Shown in pieces: positions 7,921 to 16,531 of a stretch of DNA of 64,000 nt. The notes below the pieces were generated by a model. The model saw only the letters and a list, made by a program, of their open reading frames with translations, made no database searches and was not told the DNA's origin. Within the stretch, counting starts at the first letter, position 1. Every line of letters starts with the position of its first letter. The DNA comes from Mucilaginibacter hurinus. Its GTDB lineage: Bacteria; Bacteroidota; Bacteroidia; Sphingobacteriales; Sphingobacteriaceae. Where the stretch lies: contig NZ_QGDC01000001.1 of NCBI RefSeq assembly GCF_003324525.1, positions 248,001 to 312,000 of the forward strand, written 5' to 3'. Position numbers and translations under genes: made by a program.

Positions 7921-8608
7921 ACCCGAACTACAAATTGTACCAACCGCCGACGGCTCAAACACTATTTATAACCACCAGGTGGGCGAAAATTATCACTCGC
8001 GGCATGGTGCCCTGCAAGAGAGCAGGCATGTATTTGTAAATTCGGGGCTGCAATATTTTTTGTCATCAAACCAAACCGGGCATGTATCTGTACTGGAAGT
8101 AGGCTTTGGCACCGGCCTTAACTTTTTACTTACCGCTGATGCTTGCCACGCCGCTGAAATTAAGCTGAACTATAATGGCATCGAGGCTTATCCGCTGCCA
8201 ATTGATTTGTTAAACAGCACTGGCTATAATCAATATTGCACGGATCAAACCTGGCGCGCTTTTACTGAACATTACCAGCAAGCACTTAAGGAAGCAGTAA
8301 TGTTAAACGATTATTGCCGGCTGCAAATTACTAACTGTAAATTGCTAGATTTTAATTGGGCACAACAGTATGACTTGATTTATTTTGATGCCTTTGCAGC
8401 CGTACACCAGCCCGAAATGTGGGACGAAGGCGCCATAGCCCATACAATGCAGTTTTTAAAACCGGGTGGCGTATTTGTCACCTACGCCATCACCGGCAAC
8501 CTGAAACGCACCATCAAAGCCTTAGGGCTTAAGGTAGAGAAAGCTCCAGGTGCCCCTGGAAAACGGGAAATGCTGCGAGCAATAAAGCCCTTGAACTATG
8601 TTGGTTAA
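7916..8608 (+). CDS. mnmD: tRNA (5-methylaminomethyl-2-thiouridine)-methyltransferase, MnmD-type
   Basis: A 230-residue SAM-dependent methyltransferase matching the MnmD domain (the methylating half of MnmC), without the FAD oxidase half. Motif I is LEVGFGTGLNFLL (about 60-72), and YDLIYFDAFAAVHQPEMW carries the conserved acidic DAF motif. It would complete mnm5s2U at the wobble position of tRNAs reading split codon boxes. Stand-alone MnmD proteins are known outside the enterobacteria. A near-consensus -7 (TATTTTCG, 7892-7899) lies 16 bases upstream of the ATG. The start is partly held in an inverted repeat (7845-7920). Confidence 0.88.
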   Translation: MKPELQIVPTADGSNTIYNHQVGENYHSRHGALQESRHVFVNSGLQYFLSSNQTGHVSVLEVGFGTGLNFLLTADACHAAEIKLNYNGIEAYPLPIDLLNSTGYNQYCTDQTWRAFTEHYQQALKEAVMLNDYCRLQITNCKLLDFNWAQQYDLIYFDAFAAVHQPEMWDEGAIAHTMQFLKPGGVFVTYAITGNLKRTIKALGLKVEKAPGAPGKREMLRAIKPLNYVG

Positions 8609-8709
8609 CAGTTTGCCATTATCTTTAGTCCGTTAATATCCGATTGGAATCGGAATCGCGATGCCTTGCTGGGAATTAAACGAACCAAACTCTGTAAATA
8701 TTTAGTAAT

Positions 8710-9513
8710 ATGCCCTTAACTCCTCCTGCCTCCGCCTCTACCCCTGCCGCATCATTTGAACGCTTGCTGGCTATTATGGACGACCTGCGCGCTAATTGTC
8801 CCTGGGATAAAAAACAAACACTTGAAAGCATACGCCATTTAACTATTGAGGAAACTTACGAACTAAGTGATGCGATTTTGAGCGCCGACATGCCCGAAAT
8901 TAAAAAGGAAGTGGGCGATATTATGCTGCACCTTGTTTTTTATGCAAAAATAGCTTCAGAAACCAACGCCTTCACTATTACGGATGTATTAAACGGCATT
9001 TGCGATAAACTGATAAACCGCCATCCGCATATTTACAGCGACACCGAAGTAAATGATGACGCCGATGTAAAACGCAACTGGGAGCAAATAAAGTTAAAGG
9101 AAGGTAATAAATCTGTTTTAGGCGGCGTACCTGCATCCTTGCCGGCATTGGTGAAGGCTTCGCGTATACAGGAAAAAGCCAGGGGCGTTGGTTTTGACTG
9201 GGAAGAGAAAAGCCAGGTATGGGAAAAGGTTGAGGAAGAGATGCAGGAATTTAAAAACGAGTTTAATGCTGAAGACGAAAACAGCATCGACCATGATAAG
9301 GCCGAAAGTGAATTTGGGGATTTGTTGTTTTCGCTCATAAACTATGCCCGCTTTATCAATATAAACCCTGAGGACGCGCTGGAAAAAACTAACCGGAAAT
9401 TTATTAAACGTTTTCAATACCTTGAAACCCGGGCGCGTGAAAACGGCAAACAATTACAAGACATGACACTGGCAGAAATGGACGTTTTTTGGAACGAGGC
9501 AAAAAAACTGTAA
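8710..9513 (+). CDS. mazG: Nucleoside triphosphate pyrophosphohydrolase MazG
   Basis: A 267-residue all-alpha NTP pyrophosphatase with two MazG repeats. The first has the metal-binding signature TIEETYELSDAIL followed by EVGDIMLHLVF; the second has EEEMQEFKNEF followed by ESEFGDLLFSLINYARF. It hydrolyses (d)NTPs to monophosphates and PPi, and in E. coli affects ppGpp levels and removes abnormal nucleotides. Length and layout are those of the full-length enzyme. The N-terminal dozen residues are Pro/Ala/Ser rich and may not be conserved. No clear promoter; a 101-base gap separates it from mnmD. Confidence 0.95.
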   Translation: MPLTPPASASTPAASFERLLAIMDDLRANCPWDKKQTLESIRHLTIEETYELSDAILSADMPEIKKEVGDIMLHLVFYAKIASETNAFTITDVLNGICDKLINRHPHIYSDTEVNDDADVKRNWEQIKLKEGNKSVLGGVPASLPALVKASRIQEKARGVGFDWEEKSQVWEKVEEEMQEFKNEFNAEDENSIDHDKAESEFGDLLFSLINYARFININPEDALEKTNRKFIKRFQYLETRARENGKQLQDMTLAEMDVFWNEAKKL

Positions 9514-9578
9514 ATATTTGAGTTGTGCTTGTAGCGTTATTGCTCATATCGCCGTAAAGTAATTAAAGCGGAATAGAT

Positions 9579-10025
9579 ATGAGACAGAAAACGACAAAAA
9601 TGCTTGCAGCAATAGCTTTAGTTGCCGGCATTATACTAACAGGATGTCTTAAAGAAGACAGGGATAATACACCTATACCAGCACCTGAAGGCAAGTTTAA
9701 CGGTAAACTGGTAGTGATAAAAAGGAAGCACGTAACGGGGGCCGAATACAGGTTTGACACGGTAAAAACTGATATCAAGCTAACCATGAAGGTTGATAGC
9801 GGCTACCAGGTAACTGACACCACCGGTACACATGCGCCGAGCCGCGGAACATACGCTTATAACTACTATTATATACAATTTACGGATAAAACGCTTCCGG
9901 ATACGTCTAAGAAAAGACATCTTAACGGCACTTACCAATATTGGTATGATGGTACACTGTTAAAAATAGGTGCTGCAAACGATACCATAAAAGTAGTTTA
10001 TGATTTAAAGAAAACAGCAAATTAA
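9579..10025 (+). CDS. Small lipoprotein of unknown function
   Basis: A 148-residue protein with a lipoprotein signal peptide: basic start MRQKTTK, hydrophobic stretch, then the lipobox ILTGC with the acylated Cys followed by LKED. The mature part is short, Thr/Tyr/Asp rich and probably beta-strand (VVIKRKHVTGAEYRFDTVK). No family recognised. It ends about 68 bases before the ECF sigma factor gene on the same strand, whose -7 element begins 17 bases after its stop, so it is adjacent but may be separately transcribed. It could be a client or modulator of that system; this is guesswork from position. Confidence 0.75.
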   Translation: MRQKTTKMLAAIALVAGIILTGCLKEDRDNTPIPAPEGKFNGKLVVIKRKHVTGAEYRFDTVKTDIKLTMKVDSGYQVTDTTGTHAPSRGTYAYNYYYIQFTDKTLPDTSKKRHLNGTYQYWYDGTLLKIGAANDTIKVVYDLKKTAN

Positions 10026-10041
10026 AAACAGTGTCTTTACT

Positions 10042-10049
10042 TACCTTTG
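10042..10049 (+). promoter_or_regulatory. Candidate -7 element of the ECF sigma factor gene
   Basis: TACCTTTG is an exact TAnnTTTG. It lies downstream of the GTG at 10031 and 44 bases before the ATG at 10094, so it supports the ATG as the true start. Confidence 0.4.
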
Positions 10050-10093
10050 TACTTCCTGAACAGGATAGTCACATAAAGCACCGGGAACGTTTA

Positions 10094-10648
10094 ATGCAGC
10101 AAACCAAAAGCATTACTGAGAGCGAGATAGTCAGTCAATGTAAAAAAGGCAGTATAAAATACCAGGAATTGTTGTACAAACAATTTTACGGGTATGCCAT
10201 GGGTATTGGTTTGCGCTACAGCATTAACCGCGACGATGCACTTGAAGCGGTAAACGACGCTTTTATAAAGGTATTTAACGCCATACACACCTATAACGAA
10301 GATAAACCATTTAAAGCCTGGTTGCGCACTGTAGTAGTAAATACCGCGATAGACCAGCGCCGTAAAGGTTTGAAGTTTCAATTGAATACGGATATTGACG
10401 ACGCGCCGCAAATTGCCCACAATGAAACTGCCGTTAGCAAAATGAACGCGCAGGACATTTTAAAGCTTTTGAAAGAGCTGCCTGAAATACAGTCGGCAAT
10501 ATTTAACCTGTATGAGATAGACGGGTATAACCATGACGAGATTAGCAAAATGTTAGACATCCCAGTAAGCTCGTCGCGGGTTTATTTGAGCAGGGCGAAG
10601 GAAAAATTAAGGAAAATTTTAAGTACGGAGGCACAGAGCTATGAGTGA
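10094..10648 (+). CDS. RNA polymerase ECF-type sigma-70 factor
   Basis: A 184-residue extracytoplasmic-function sigma factor. Region 2 is visible in LYKQFYGYAMGIGLRYSINR followed by DDALEAVNDAFIKVFNAI, and in KPFKAWLRTVVVNTAID. Region 4 has the helix-turn-helix LPEIQSAIFNLYEIDGYNHD leading to EISKMLDIPVSSSRVYLSRA. The frame is open back to a GTG at 10031, but the sequence MQQTKSITESEIVSQCKKGS is a natural start and a -7 element lies between the two. Its last 8 bases overlap the next gene, so translation is probably coupled with its presumed anti-sigma factor. Target promoters unknown. Confidence 0.93.
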   Translation: MQQTKSITESEIVSQCKKGSIKYQELLYKQFYGYAMGIGLRYSINRDDALEAVNDAFIKVFNAIHTYNEDKPFKAWLRTVVVNTAIDQRRKGLKFQLNTDIDDAPQIAHNETAVSKMNAQDILKLLKELPEIQSAIFNLYEIDGYNHDEISKMLDIPVSSSRVYLSRAKEKLRKILSTEAQSYE

Positions 10649-12002
10649 AGAGCTTGATAACGACTTAAAAAGACGCATCAGTGAGGTTTTTGATAACTAT
10701 GAAGACCATACCGCTGATGAAGGCTGGATGATGCTCAGGGAGAAATTCCCTGCAACAGCTAAGCATCGCGGTACTGCGTGGCTGTGGTGGGCTTCTGCAG
10801 CCGCGATGTTCCTGCTGTTCTTAGGCGTGGGCCTGTGGCTAAAAAATGAGCCTGGTAAGCCGGACAATGACACTTTCGCCCGGAAACCGGCAACCAGCCA
10901 TAATGATATAACCACGCAAAATACTGCACCGTCGGCTGATCTTCCTGCTGTGGAAAACAGCCCTTCAATGGCAGGCAACATAACACCAACCGGCAGCAAG
11001 GTGCCGGCTAACAATCCAGGCGTAAAACCATTTGCACAACAAGAGATTAAGGTGCAACCTGAAGTAACCACCGCGCAGATTATGGCTGCTATCAAAAACA
11101 TTCCGCCGCCGGTTGATCCAGTTACAGCAGACACGGCGGTAAATGTTGCCACTAAAGTACCGGCACAAGTGTATGCAGCCACGCAAAATCCTAATAGCTC
11201 TGTTGTTGAAAAAAAAGAAGCGGCAGTGCAGCGGCAAGCACCGCAGCAAAAATCTGCTATGGAAGCTATGCTTGAACGTGAAGCCATGGCTAATACCGGC
11301 AAAGTGGCAGAAAAGTCCAAAACCGACAAGGCTGTACACTTTGGTGTGTTTGCGGGCACACACATGAACTACGCCGAAGGAAGCGAGAACAAGTTAAACG
11401 TTGGCGCGGGATTTTCTTCAGATTTCCGTATTAGCAAAAACCTGAAGTTATCTACCGGCGTATCAATTGCGCAAAACTCATTTAACTACCAGGGCAGCAG
11501 CAATGATGTTCCAAAAGTTGCCGTTGAGGCCTCAATGGTGGCTAAAACTTTATCTAATAACAAGTTCTTTGATCCATCAGGTACATCGGCTGCACCTACG
11601 CTTAATAACTATAACGCCCGCTTAACCGGGTTGGATATTCCTGTGAACCTGAAATATGAGTTCAATCCTGAGAAAAGCGACACGTACATCTCTGCGGGAT
11701 TAAGTTCAGGAACATTCATAAACGAGAACTACACCTACAGGTACGATTATCCGGCGCCTTTCAGCACGGCCGAAAACCAGGAGATGTTACAGGTTGACGA
11801 AAAAATAAATAATAGTTTCAACGGATTTTACTTTGCCCGTACACTAAATGTGGCCTTTGGAGTTGGTTATCCGCTTGGCAAAAATAACCGACTGGTTATT
11901 GAACCGTTTGTGAAATATCCCCTGTCGGGCCTTGGTGCTCAGCAAATACGTTTTGGTGCAGGTGGTATAAATCTTAAGCTGAACTTCCAAACGAGAAAGT
12001 AA
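10641..12002 (+). CDS. Probable dual-membrane anti-sigma factor: inner-membrane anchor fused to outer-membrane barrel
   Basis: A 453-residue protein in three parts. Residues 1-45 are polar and presumably cytoplasmic (LDNDLKRRISEVFDNYED, then WMMLREKFPA). Residues about 46-66 form one strong membrane helix (TAWLWWASAAAMFLLFLGVG). Residues about 67-225 are a Pro/Thr/Ala/Asn-rich low-complexity linker long enough to cross the periplasm. From about 228 on is an outer-membrane beta-barrel domain with alternating strands (VHFGVFAGTHMNYAEGSENK; LKLSTGVSIAQNSFNY; final strand INLKLNFQTRK). There is no signal peptide. Overlap with the sigma gene marks it as the cognate regulator. Proteins with this architecture are described as dual membrane-spanning anti-sigma factors in Bacteroides; the match here is architectural, by inspection. 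Confidence 0.8.
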   Translation: MSEELDNDLKRRISEVFDNYEDHTADEGWMMLREKFPATAKHRGTAWLWWASAAAMFLLFLGVGLWLKNEPGKPDNDTFARKPATSHNDITTQNTAPSADLPAVENSPSMAGNITPTGSKVPANNPGVKPFAQQEIKVQPEVTTAQIMAAIKNIPPPVDPVTADTAVNVATKVPAQVYAATQNPNSSVVEKKEAAVQRQAPQQKSAMEAMLEREAMANTGKVAEKSKTDKAVHFGVFAGTHMNYAEGSENKLNVGAGFSSDFRISKNLKLSTGVSIAQNSFNYQGSSNDVPKVAVEASMVAKTLSNNKFFDPSGTSAAPTLNNYNARLTGLDIPVNLKYEFNPEKSDTYISAGLSSGTFINENYTYRYDYPAPFSTAENQEMLQVDEKINNSFNGFYFARTLNVAFGVGYPLGKNNRLVIEPFVKYPLSGLGAQQIRFGAGGINLKLNFQTRK

Positions 12003-12074
12003 CTGCTTTAGATCTGACCGAAGGATAGACGTAGATAGCTTAGTTTTTCCCTTAATACAGGATAGGATATAAGG

Positions 12075-13322
12075 TTACTTAAACCTGATAGCTTTTACAG
12101 GAGATATTTTTGTAACCAATGTTGATGGCACTATCAACACAATAAGGCAAATTACCAGTGTGCCAATATTTAGCATCACTACATCTGTCCAGCTGATGCT
12201 AATAGGCACAAAACTCATATAATATGATGCCGGATCCAGTTTAAAAAAGTGTGTTTTTATTTGGAAAAAGCTTATACCAAGGCCAAATAAATTACCAAGT
12301 ATCAGGCCCAGGCCTATCAGGTAAAAAGCATTATACAAAAATATCTTTTGTATGCTCCAGTTGCTGGCACCCATAGCCTTAAAAATACCTATCATGGCAG
12401 TACGCTCCAGTATCATGATCAGCAGGGCAGATATCATATTAATCACCGCGACAACAAGCATCAATATAAGCATTACACGATCATTAACATCAATCATGGT
12501 GAGCCATTCAAAAACAGTCGGGTAAATTTCAAGTATTGAGTACGACTTTAGCCGGATGGGCATTGTACGCTCTAAAAAATCATCCGCTTGCGCCAGCCTG
12601 TTAAAATCACTTATCCTTACCTCATACCCTCCTATCTCTTCGCGTCCCCAATCATTAAGGCGCTGTATAAGCGACAGGCTGCCTATCACATAAATTTTAT
12701 CAACCTCATCAATACCTGCGCTGTATATGCCGCAAATGGTGAACTTACGTTTACGCAGGGGCTCCTGCACAAAATACATCAATAGGTCGTCGCCCACTTT
12801 TAGCTTCAACCTGTCGGCTATGCGGCGGGAAACCATGATCTGTTTTTGTGCCGCCAATGAGTCTTTAAAATCTATTACTTTCCCTTCAAGCGTGCCTTTG
12901 GTAAAAAAGCTCCAGTCATACTGCTTATCCACGCCTTTTAACACCACGCCTTCTATTTCGTCATTAGCTTTGATTATGCCCGGCTTTATAGCAAAAGGAA
13001 CTATATAGTTAATCAGCTTATTTTTGCGCGCTTGTTTTACAAAATCATTATCAGCTATAAAAGGAGAATTTTCGTACGAATTGTTCAGATCAAACTTCAC
13101 TACCTGGATGTCGCCCGAGAATCCGCGTATCTTTTCGCGTATTTCCTGCTTAAACCCTTGTACTATGGCCAGCGAAAGTATCATCACTCCAAGGCCCAGC
13201 ATTATGCCAATAACGGCAATCCGCACAATCAGTTTAGAGAATGTGCGCCTTGACCTGAAGGTTATGCGGCCGGCTATGAAGGATGAAAAACTCAAACCTG
13301 TACGATTTTTGTAACTTCGCAA
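12075..13322 (-). CDS. FtsX-like ABC transporter permease (LolC/E or MacB type)
   Basis: A protein of about 405-415 residues. A membrane helix at about 34-57 (LIVRIAVIGIMLGLGVMILS) is followed by a periplasmic core domain of about 210 residues, then three membrane helices (RVMLILMLVVAVINMISALL; YNAFYLIGLGLILGNLFGLG; VVMLNIGTLVICLIVLIVP) and the ending ISPVKAIRFK. This is the fold of LolE/LolC (lipoprotein release) and MacB permeases; which one cannot be told without the ATPase, which is not adjacent. The start is uncertain: no ATG is available, only TTG at 13322 (MRSYKNRTG) or TTG at 13295 (MSFSSFIAGRITFRSRR), the latter more like homologous N-termini. Confidence 0.85.
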   Translation of the reverse strand: MRSYKNRTGLSFSSFIAGRITFRSRRTFSKLIVRIAVIGIMLGLGVMILSLAIVQGFKQEIREKIRGFSGDIQVVKFDLNNSYENSPFIADNDFVKQARKNKLINYIVPFAIKPGIIKANDEIEGVVLKGVDKQYDWSFFTKGTLEGKVIDFKDSLAAQKQIMVSRRIADRLKLKVGDDLLMYFVQEPLRKRKFTICGIYSAGIDEVDKIYVIGSLSLIQRLNDWGREEIGGYEVRISDFNRLAQADDFLERTMPIRLKSYSILEIYPTVFEWLTMIDVNDRVMLILMLVVAVINMISALLIMILERTAMIGIFKAMGASNWSIQKIFLYNAFYLIGLGLILGNLFGLGISFFQIKTHFFKLDPASYYMSFVPISISWTDVVMLNIGTLVICLIVLIVPSTLVTKISPVKAIRFK

Positions 13323-13366
13323 ATATGCAGTTTTACTGTTAAATGTGATTATTTAAAATGTAACAC

Positions 13367-13372
13367 GGAGGG
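13367..13372 (+). promoter_or_regulatory. Canonical Shine-Dalgarno before the NamZ-like gene
   Basis: GGAGGG stands 4 bases before the ATG at 13377. Strong Shine-Dalgarno sites are unusual in this phylum and rare in this window, so this one helps fix the start and may mark high initiation. Confidence 0.5.
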
Positions 13373-13376
13373 TTTT

Positions 13377-14636
13377 ATGCTATATACAACAATTTTTTCG
13401 CGAATAACTGTGCTCACCTGTATTGTGGCTGCCAATACCTGCGGCGGAGTTTCAACAAAAAGCCTGCAGGATACATTAAAAAAGGGCTCCGCTGTTACAG
13501 ATTCGACAGAAAGTAGTCCTGTAAAAACCTTGATGCCCGGAGCAGACCGTACAGAACTTTATATAGATAGCCTTAAAGGCTTAAATGTTGGTATGGTGGT
13601 GAACCCGACATCAATTATAGGCAGTAAAAATACGTCTATTGTAGATAGCTTGTTAAGACGTGGTGTACGCGTAAAAAAAATATTTGGCCCTGAGCATGGT
13701 TTTAGAGGTAATGCTGCCGACGGTGCCGTTATTGGCAACAGTGTTGATAAGGCTACAGGATTGCCCGTAATATCATTGTATGGCAAACATTATAAACCTA
13801 CACCTGCTGATATGAAAGGGCTCGACGTAATGATATTTGATATACAGGATGTAGGGGCCAGGTTTTATACCTACATCTCCACACTGCATTACGTGATGGA
13901 AGCCTGTGCTGAAAATAATGTTAAACTACTGGTGCTTGACCGCCCCAATCCCCATGGCTTCAGTGTTGACGGGCCGGTGCTTGATACTGCTTTCCGCTCG
14001 TTTGTAGGCATGCACCCCATACCCATCACCCACGGCATGACCATTGGTGAATATGCGATGATGATAAATGGCGAAAAATGGCTTAAGGACGGCATGCAAT
14101 GTGCTCTGCAAGTTGTTAAAGTAGCCAACTATACCCATACATCAGCCTACACATTGCCTGTTAACCCGTCACCCAACCTCAACACACAGCAATCCATATT
14201 GCTGTACCCGCATATTTGCCTGTTTGAGGGAACCACTTTCAGTTTAGGACGCGGCACCAGGTTTCCTTTCCAGGTTATCGGGCACCCCCTTTTAAAAACT
14301 AAATATAAGTACTCGTTTACGCCGGTAAGCATACCAGGCATGAGTGATAACCCGCCACAAAAAGGCAAGGCATGTTATGGGGTAGACTTGAGGAATTTCG
14401 ACACTAAAAATATCCAATTGTCAGGTAAACTTAATTTAACCTGGCTGCTACAATTTTATAATGAGTTCCCTGATAAAAAACAGTTTTTTAATGCGTATTT
14501 TACAAAGCTCACCGGAAGCAACCAGCTTAGAAAGCAAATTGAGGCCGGCTTAAGCGAAGCTGAAATAAGGCAAAGCTGGGAGCCTGCATTAAGCGAGTAT
14601 AGGGTAATGCGAAAAAAATATTTACTGTACCCTTAA
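13377..14636 (+). CDS. NamZ-like exo-beta-N-acetylmuramidase (DUF1343)
   Basis: A 419-residue member of DUF1343, the family of NamZ, which removes terminal MurNAc from peptidoglycan fragments. Family blocks are plain: LNVGMVVNPTSIIG, KKIFGPEHGFRG (with the conserved Glu-His), LPVISLYGKHYKPT, LDVMIFDIQDVGARFYTYIS and LLVLDRPNPHGFSVDG. The N-terminus (MLYTTIFSRITVLTCIVAAN, then TCGG) is a signal peptide with a possible lipobox Cys at residue 22, so it is exported and perhaps lipid-anchored. It is divergent from the FtsX gene. It probably serves muropeptide recycling. Catalytic residues are assigned only from family conservation. Confidence 0.88.
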   Translation: MLYTTIFSRITVLTCIVAANTCGGVSTKSLQDTLKKGSAVTDSTESSPVKTLMPGADRTELYIDSLKGLNVGMVVNPTSIIGSKNTSIVDSLLRRGVRVKKIFGPEHGFRGNAADGAVIGNSVDKATGLPVISLYGKHYKPTPADMKGLDVMIFDIQDVGARFYTYISTLHYVMEACAENNVKLLVLDRPNPHGFSVDGPVLDTAFRSFVGMHPIPITHGMTIGEYAMMINGEKWLKDGMQCALQVVKVANYTHTSAYTLPVNPSPNLNTQQSILLYPHICLFEGTTFSLGRGTRFPFQVIGHPLLKTKYKYSFTPVSIPGMSDNPPQKGKACYGVDLRNFDTKNIQLSGKLNLTWLLQFYNEFPDKKQFFNAYFTKLTGSNQLRKQIEAGLSEAEIRQSWEPALSEYRVMRKKYLLYP

Positions 14637-14725
14637 AGGCTTACAAAAATTGATGCTGGCTGCAAACAATTTAACGGTTCAATATTTATTCATACTGTAT
14701 TCAACACCGAAAAAAATAGCGTATC

Positions 14726-15643
14726 ATGAGAATTGTATTTATGGGTACCCCGCAGTTTGCAGTAGCATCATTACATGAGCTTATGCAAGCCGGCTGTGAT
14801 ATTGTTGCTGTGGTTACAGCACCCGACAAGCCAGCCGGCCGTGGGCAAAAAATAAGCGAGAGTGCTGTAAAGCAATATGGTATTGAAAAAGGTATTAAAG
14901 TACTACAGCCGGTAAAGTTGAAAGACCCTGAATTTCTGGCTGAATTAAATGCCATTAAAGCAGATTTACAGGTAGTAGTCGCATTCAGGATGTTACCGCA
15001 GGTGGTATGGAGCATGCCTCCTAAAGGCACAATTAATTTGCATGCATCTCTGCTGCCCCAGTACCGTGGTGCCGCGCCCATAAATTGGGTGCTGATAAAC
15101 GGCGAAAAAGAAAGCGGCGTTACTACATTCTTCCTTAAGCAGGAAATTGATACAGGCGATATCCTGTTTACTGAAAAAGTTACCCTAACCGGCCATGAAA
15201 CTGCCGGAGAACTGCATGATCGCCTGATGAATAAAGGCGCAGGGCTGCTGGTAAAAACAGTTAAGGCTATTGAAAGCGGCCGCTACCATGAACACCCTCA
15301 AGCTGAGATAGCCCCCGAAAGCGAACTGCAGCATGCCCCTAAATTAACTAAGGAACTTGGGAGTATTGACTGGACACAGCCTGCCGAAAAAATATACAAC
15401 CTGATACGCGGATTAAGCCCGTCACCGGCAGCTTATACTATATTAAACGGCAAAAATCTGAAAATATATAAAGCTGAATACCAGGAAACCGAGCCTGCCA
15501 TACAACCCGGAGGCTTTTTAACTGATAACAAAACTTATTTAAAGTTTGCCGCAGCCAACGGGTTTATTTGCCTTACTGATATACAGCTGGAGGGCAAGAA
15601 ACGTATGGGGATTGAAGAGTTTTTACGCGGGGTAAAGTTGTAG
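14726..15643 (+). CDS. fmt: Methionyl-tRNA formyltransferase
   Basis: A 305-residue enzyme that formylates initiator Met-tRNA using 10-formyl-THF. The N-terminal formyltransferase domain has Asn104, His106 and Asp142 in the expected order (TINLHASLLPQYRGAAPINW, then EIDTGDILFTE), and the folate-binding SLLPxYRG loop is intact. The C-terminal OB-fold domain begins around 205 (LIRGLSPSPAAYT). The ATG at 14726 fits the family start MRIVFMGTPQFA. It sits 89 bases after the NamZ-like gene and is convergent with the next gene. Confidence 0.96.
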   Translation: MRIVFMGTPQFAVASLHELMQAGCDIVAVVTAPDKPAGRGQKISESAVKQYGIEKGIKVLQPVKLKDPEFLAELNAIKADLQVVVAFRMLPQVVWSMPPKGTINLHASLLPQYRGAAPINWVLINGEKESGVTTFFLKQEIDTGDILFTEKVTLTGHETAGELHDRLMNKGAGLLVKTVKAIESGRYHEHPQAEIAPESELQHAPKLTKELGSIDWTQPAEKIYNLIRGLSPSPAAYTILNGKNLKIYKAEYQETEPAIQPGGFLTDNKTYLKFAAANGFICLTDIQLEGKKRMGIEEFLRGVKL

Positions 15644-15712
15644 CATGTTAACGCTATCTTTTACCCGCGTTGTCAACCGCAGTCGGCAAATTCCTAAATA
15701 CTTTATATAAAG

Positions 15713-16453
15713 TTAAGCACCCTCCCTGCCCTCGAAACGTTTATCATATATGGGTAGTATGGTCGTTTCGCGCAGATTGCCCCTGATGTAGCTAAACGTG
15801 TTAAGCCTGTACACAAATAAAAATATCAGCGACGTGGCCACCATGCCAAATGCATGCCACAAAAAATGTGTACCCATAGGCCATGTTGAGCCGGCATCAA
15901 CAATACGGCAATAAAGCGCCAGGCCAAAAAACACTAATGCCCCGGCCACTAACAAACCATTACGCCATCGAGTCTTTATTAGCAACATAAACAAGGGACC
16001 TACAATCATCAGCACCATTAACCCGTAATTAAGGCTGAACATGATGTGTTTATCATAAAGGAGGTATAATTCGCGCAATATCAATTCTATCGCTACAAAC
16101 GCCACCAACGATAGTGCACCGTACTTCCAGCTGCCGGTAACCTTTACAATAAAAAATATGCTGGCCATCATGCAAAGCAGGGCAATTGGCACCCAATCCA
16201 TATACATAAAAAAGCTCCACCGCCTGAAGCCATGGTACAACGTACTGCCAATACAACCTGTTAAAAGCAACCAAACGGCAACACTTAAAAACGTATGGCG
16301 CTTATCAAATCCCTTTAGTTTTATTATCCAGTATAACGCGGGTATTAAAAACAGCGCGGATGTCACCATATTCCAGGGTTCAGGAAACAAGTGAGCCATA
16401 TTGGTTTCGGTATACGGCATTGATCCGTCGGGCGGCAAAAGTTGTAGCTGCAT
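15713..16453 (-). CDS. Seven-to-eight-helix membrane protein, CREST (alkaline ceramidase/PAQR)-like
   Basis: A 246-residue polytopic membrane protein. I see the scattered metal-site pattern of the CREST superfamily of membrane hydrolases: an N-terminal Glu/Asn pair in EPWNMVTS, Ser70-xxx-His74 in GCIGSTLYHG, Asp86 in MYMDWVPI, and a late HxxxH in GTHFLWHAFG. In alkaline ceramidases and adiponectin receptors these residues bind zinc and hydrolyse an amide bond in a lipid. Sphingolipids are common in Sphingobacteriaceae, which makes a lipid amidase role attractive, but the substrate is not known. The true start may be an internal Met (residue 12 or 19). Confidence 0.6.
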   Translation of the reverse strand: MQLQLLPPDGSMPYTETNMAHLFPEPWNMVTSALFLIPALYWIIKLKGFDKRHTFLSVAVWLLLTGCIGSTLYHGFRRWSFFMYMDWVPIALLCMMASIFFIVKVTGSWKYGALSLVAFVAIELILRELYLLYDKHIMFSLNYGLMVLMIVGPLFMLLIKTRWRNGLLVAGALVFFGLALYCRIVDAGSTWPMGTHFLWHAFGMVATSLIFLFVYRLNTFSYIRGNLRETTILPIYDKRFEGREGA

Positions 16454-16531
16454 ATAGGTCTTTTTATCCTATAACACAGCTTTCGGTTTAATGTTGGGCA
16501 ATATGTTATTTACAACGGGTAATTGTTGTAC

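Noticed and set aside
10697..11365. A 222-codon minus-strand frame
   Set aside because: Shadow of the Pro/Thr/Ala-rich linker of the sigma-linked barrel protein; low-complexity and without motifs.
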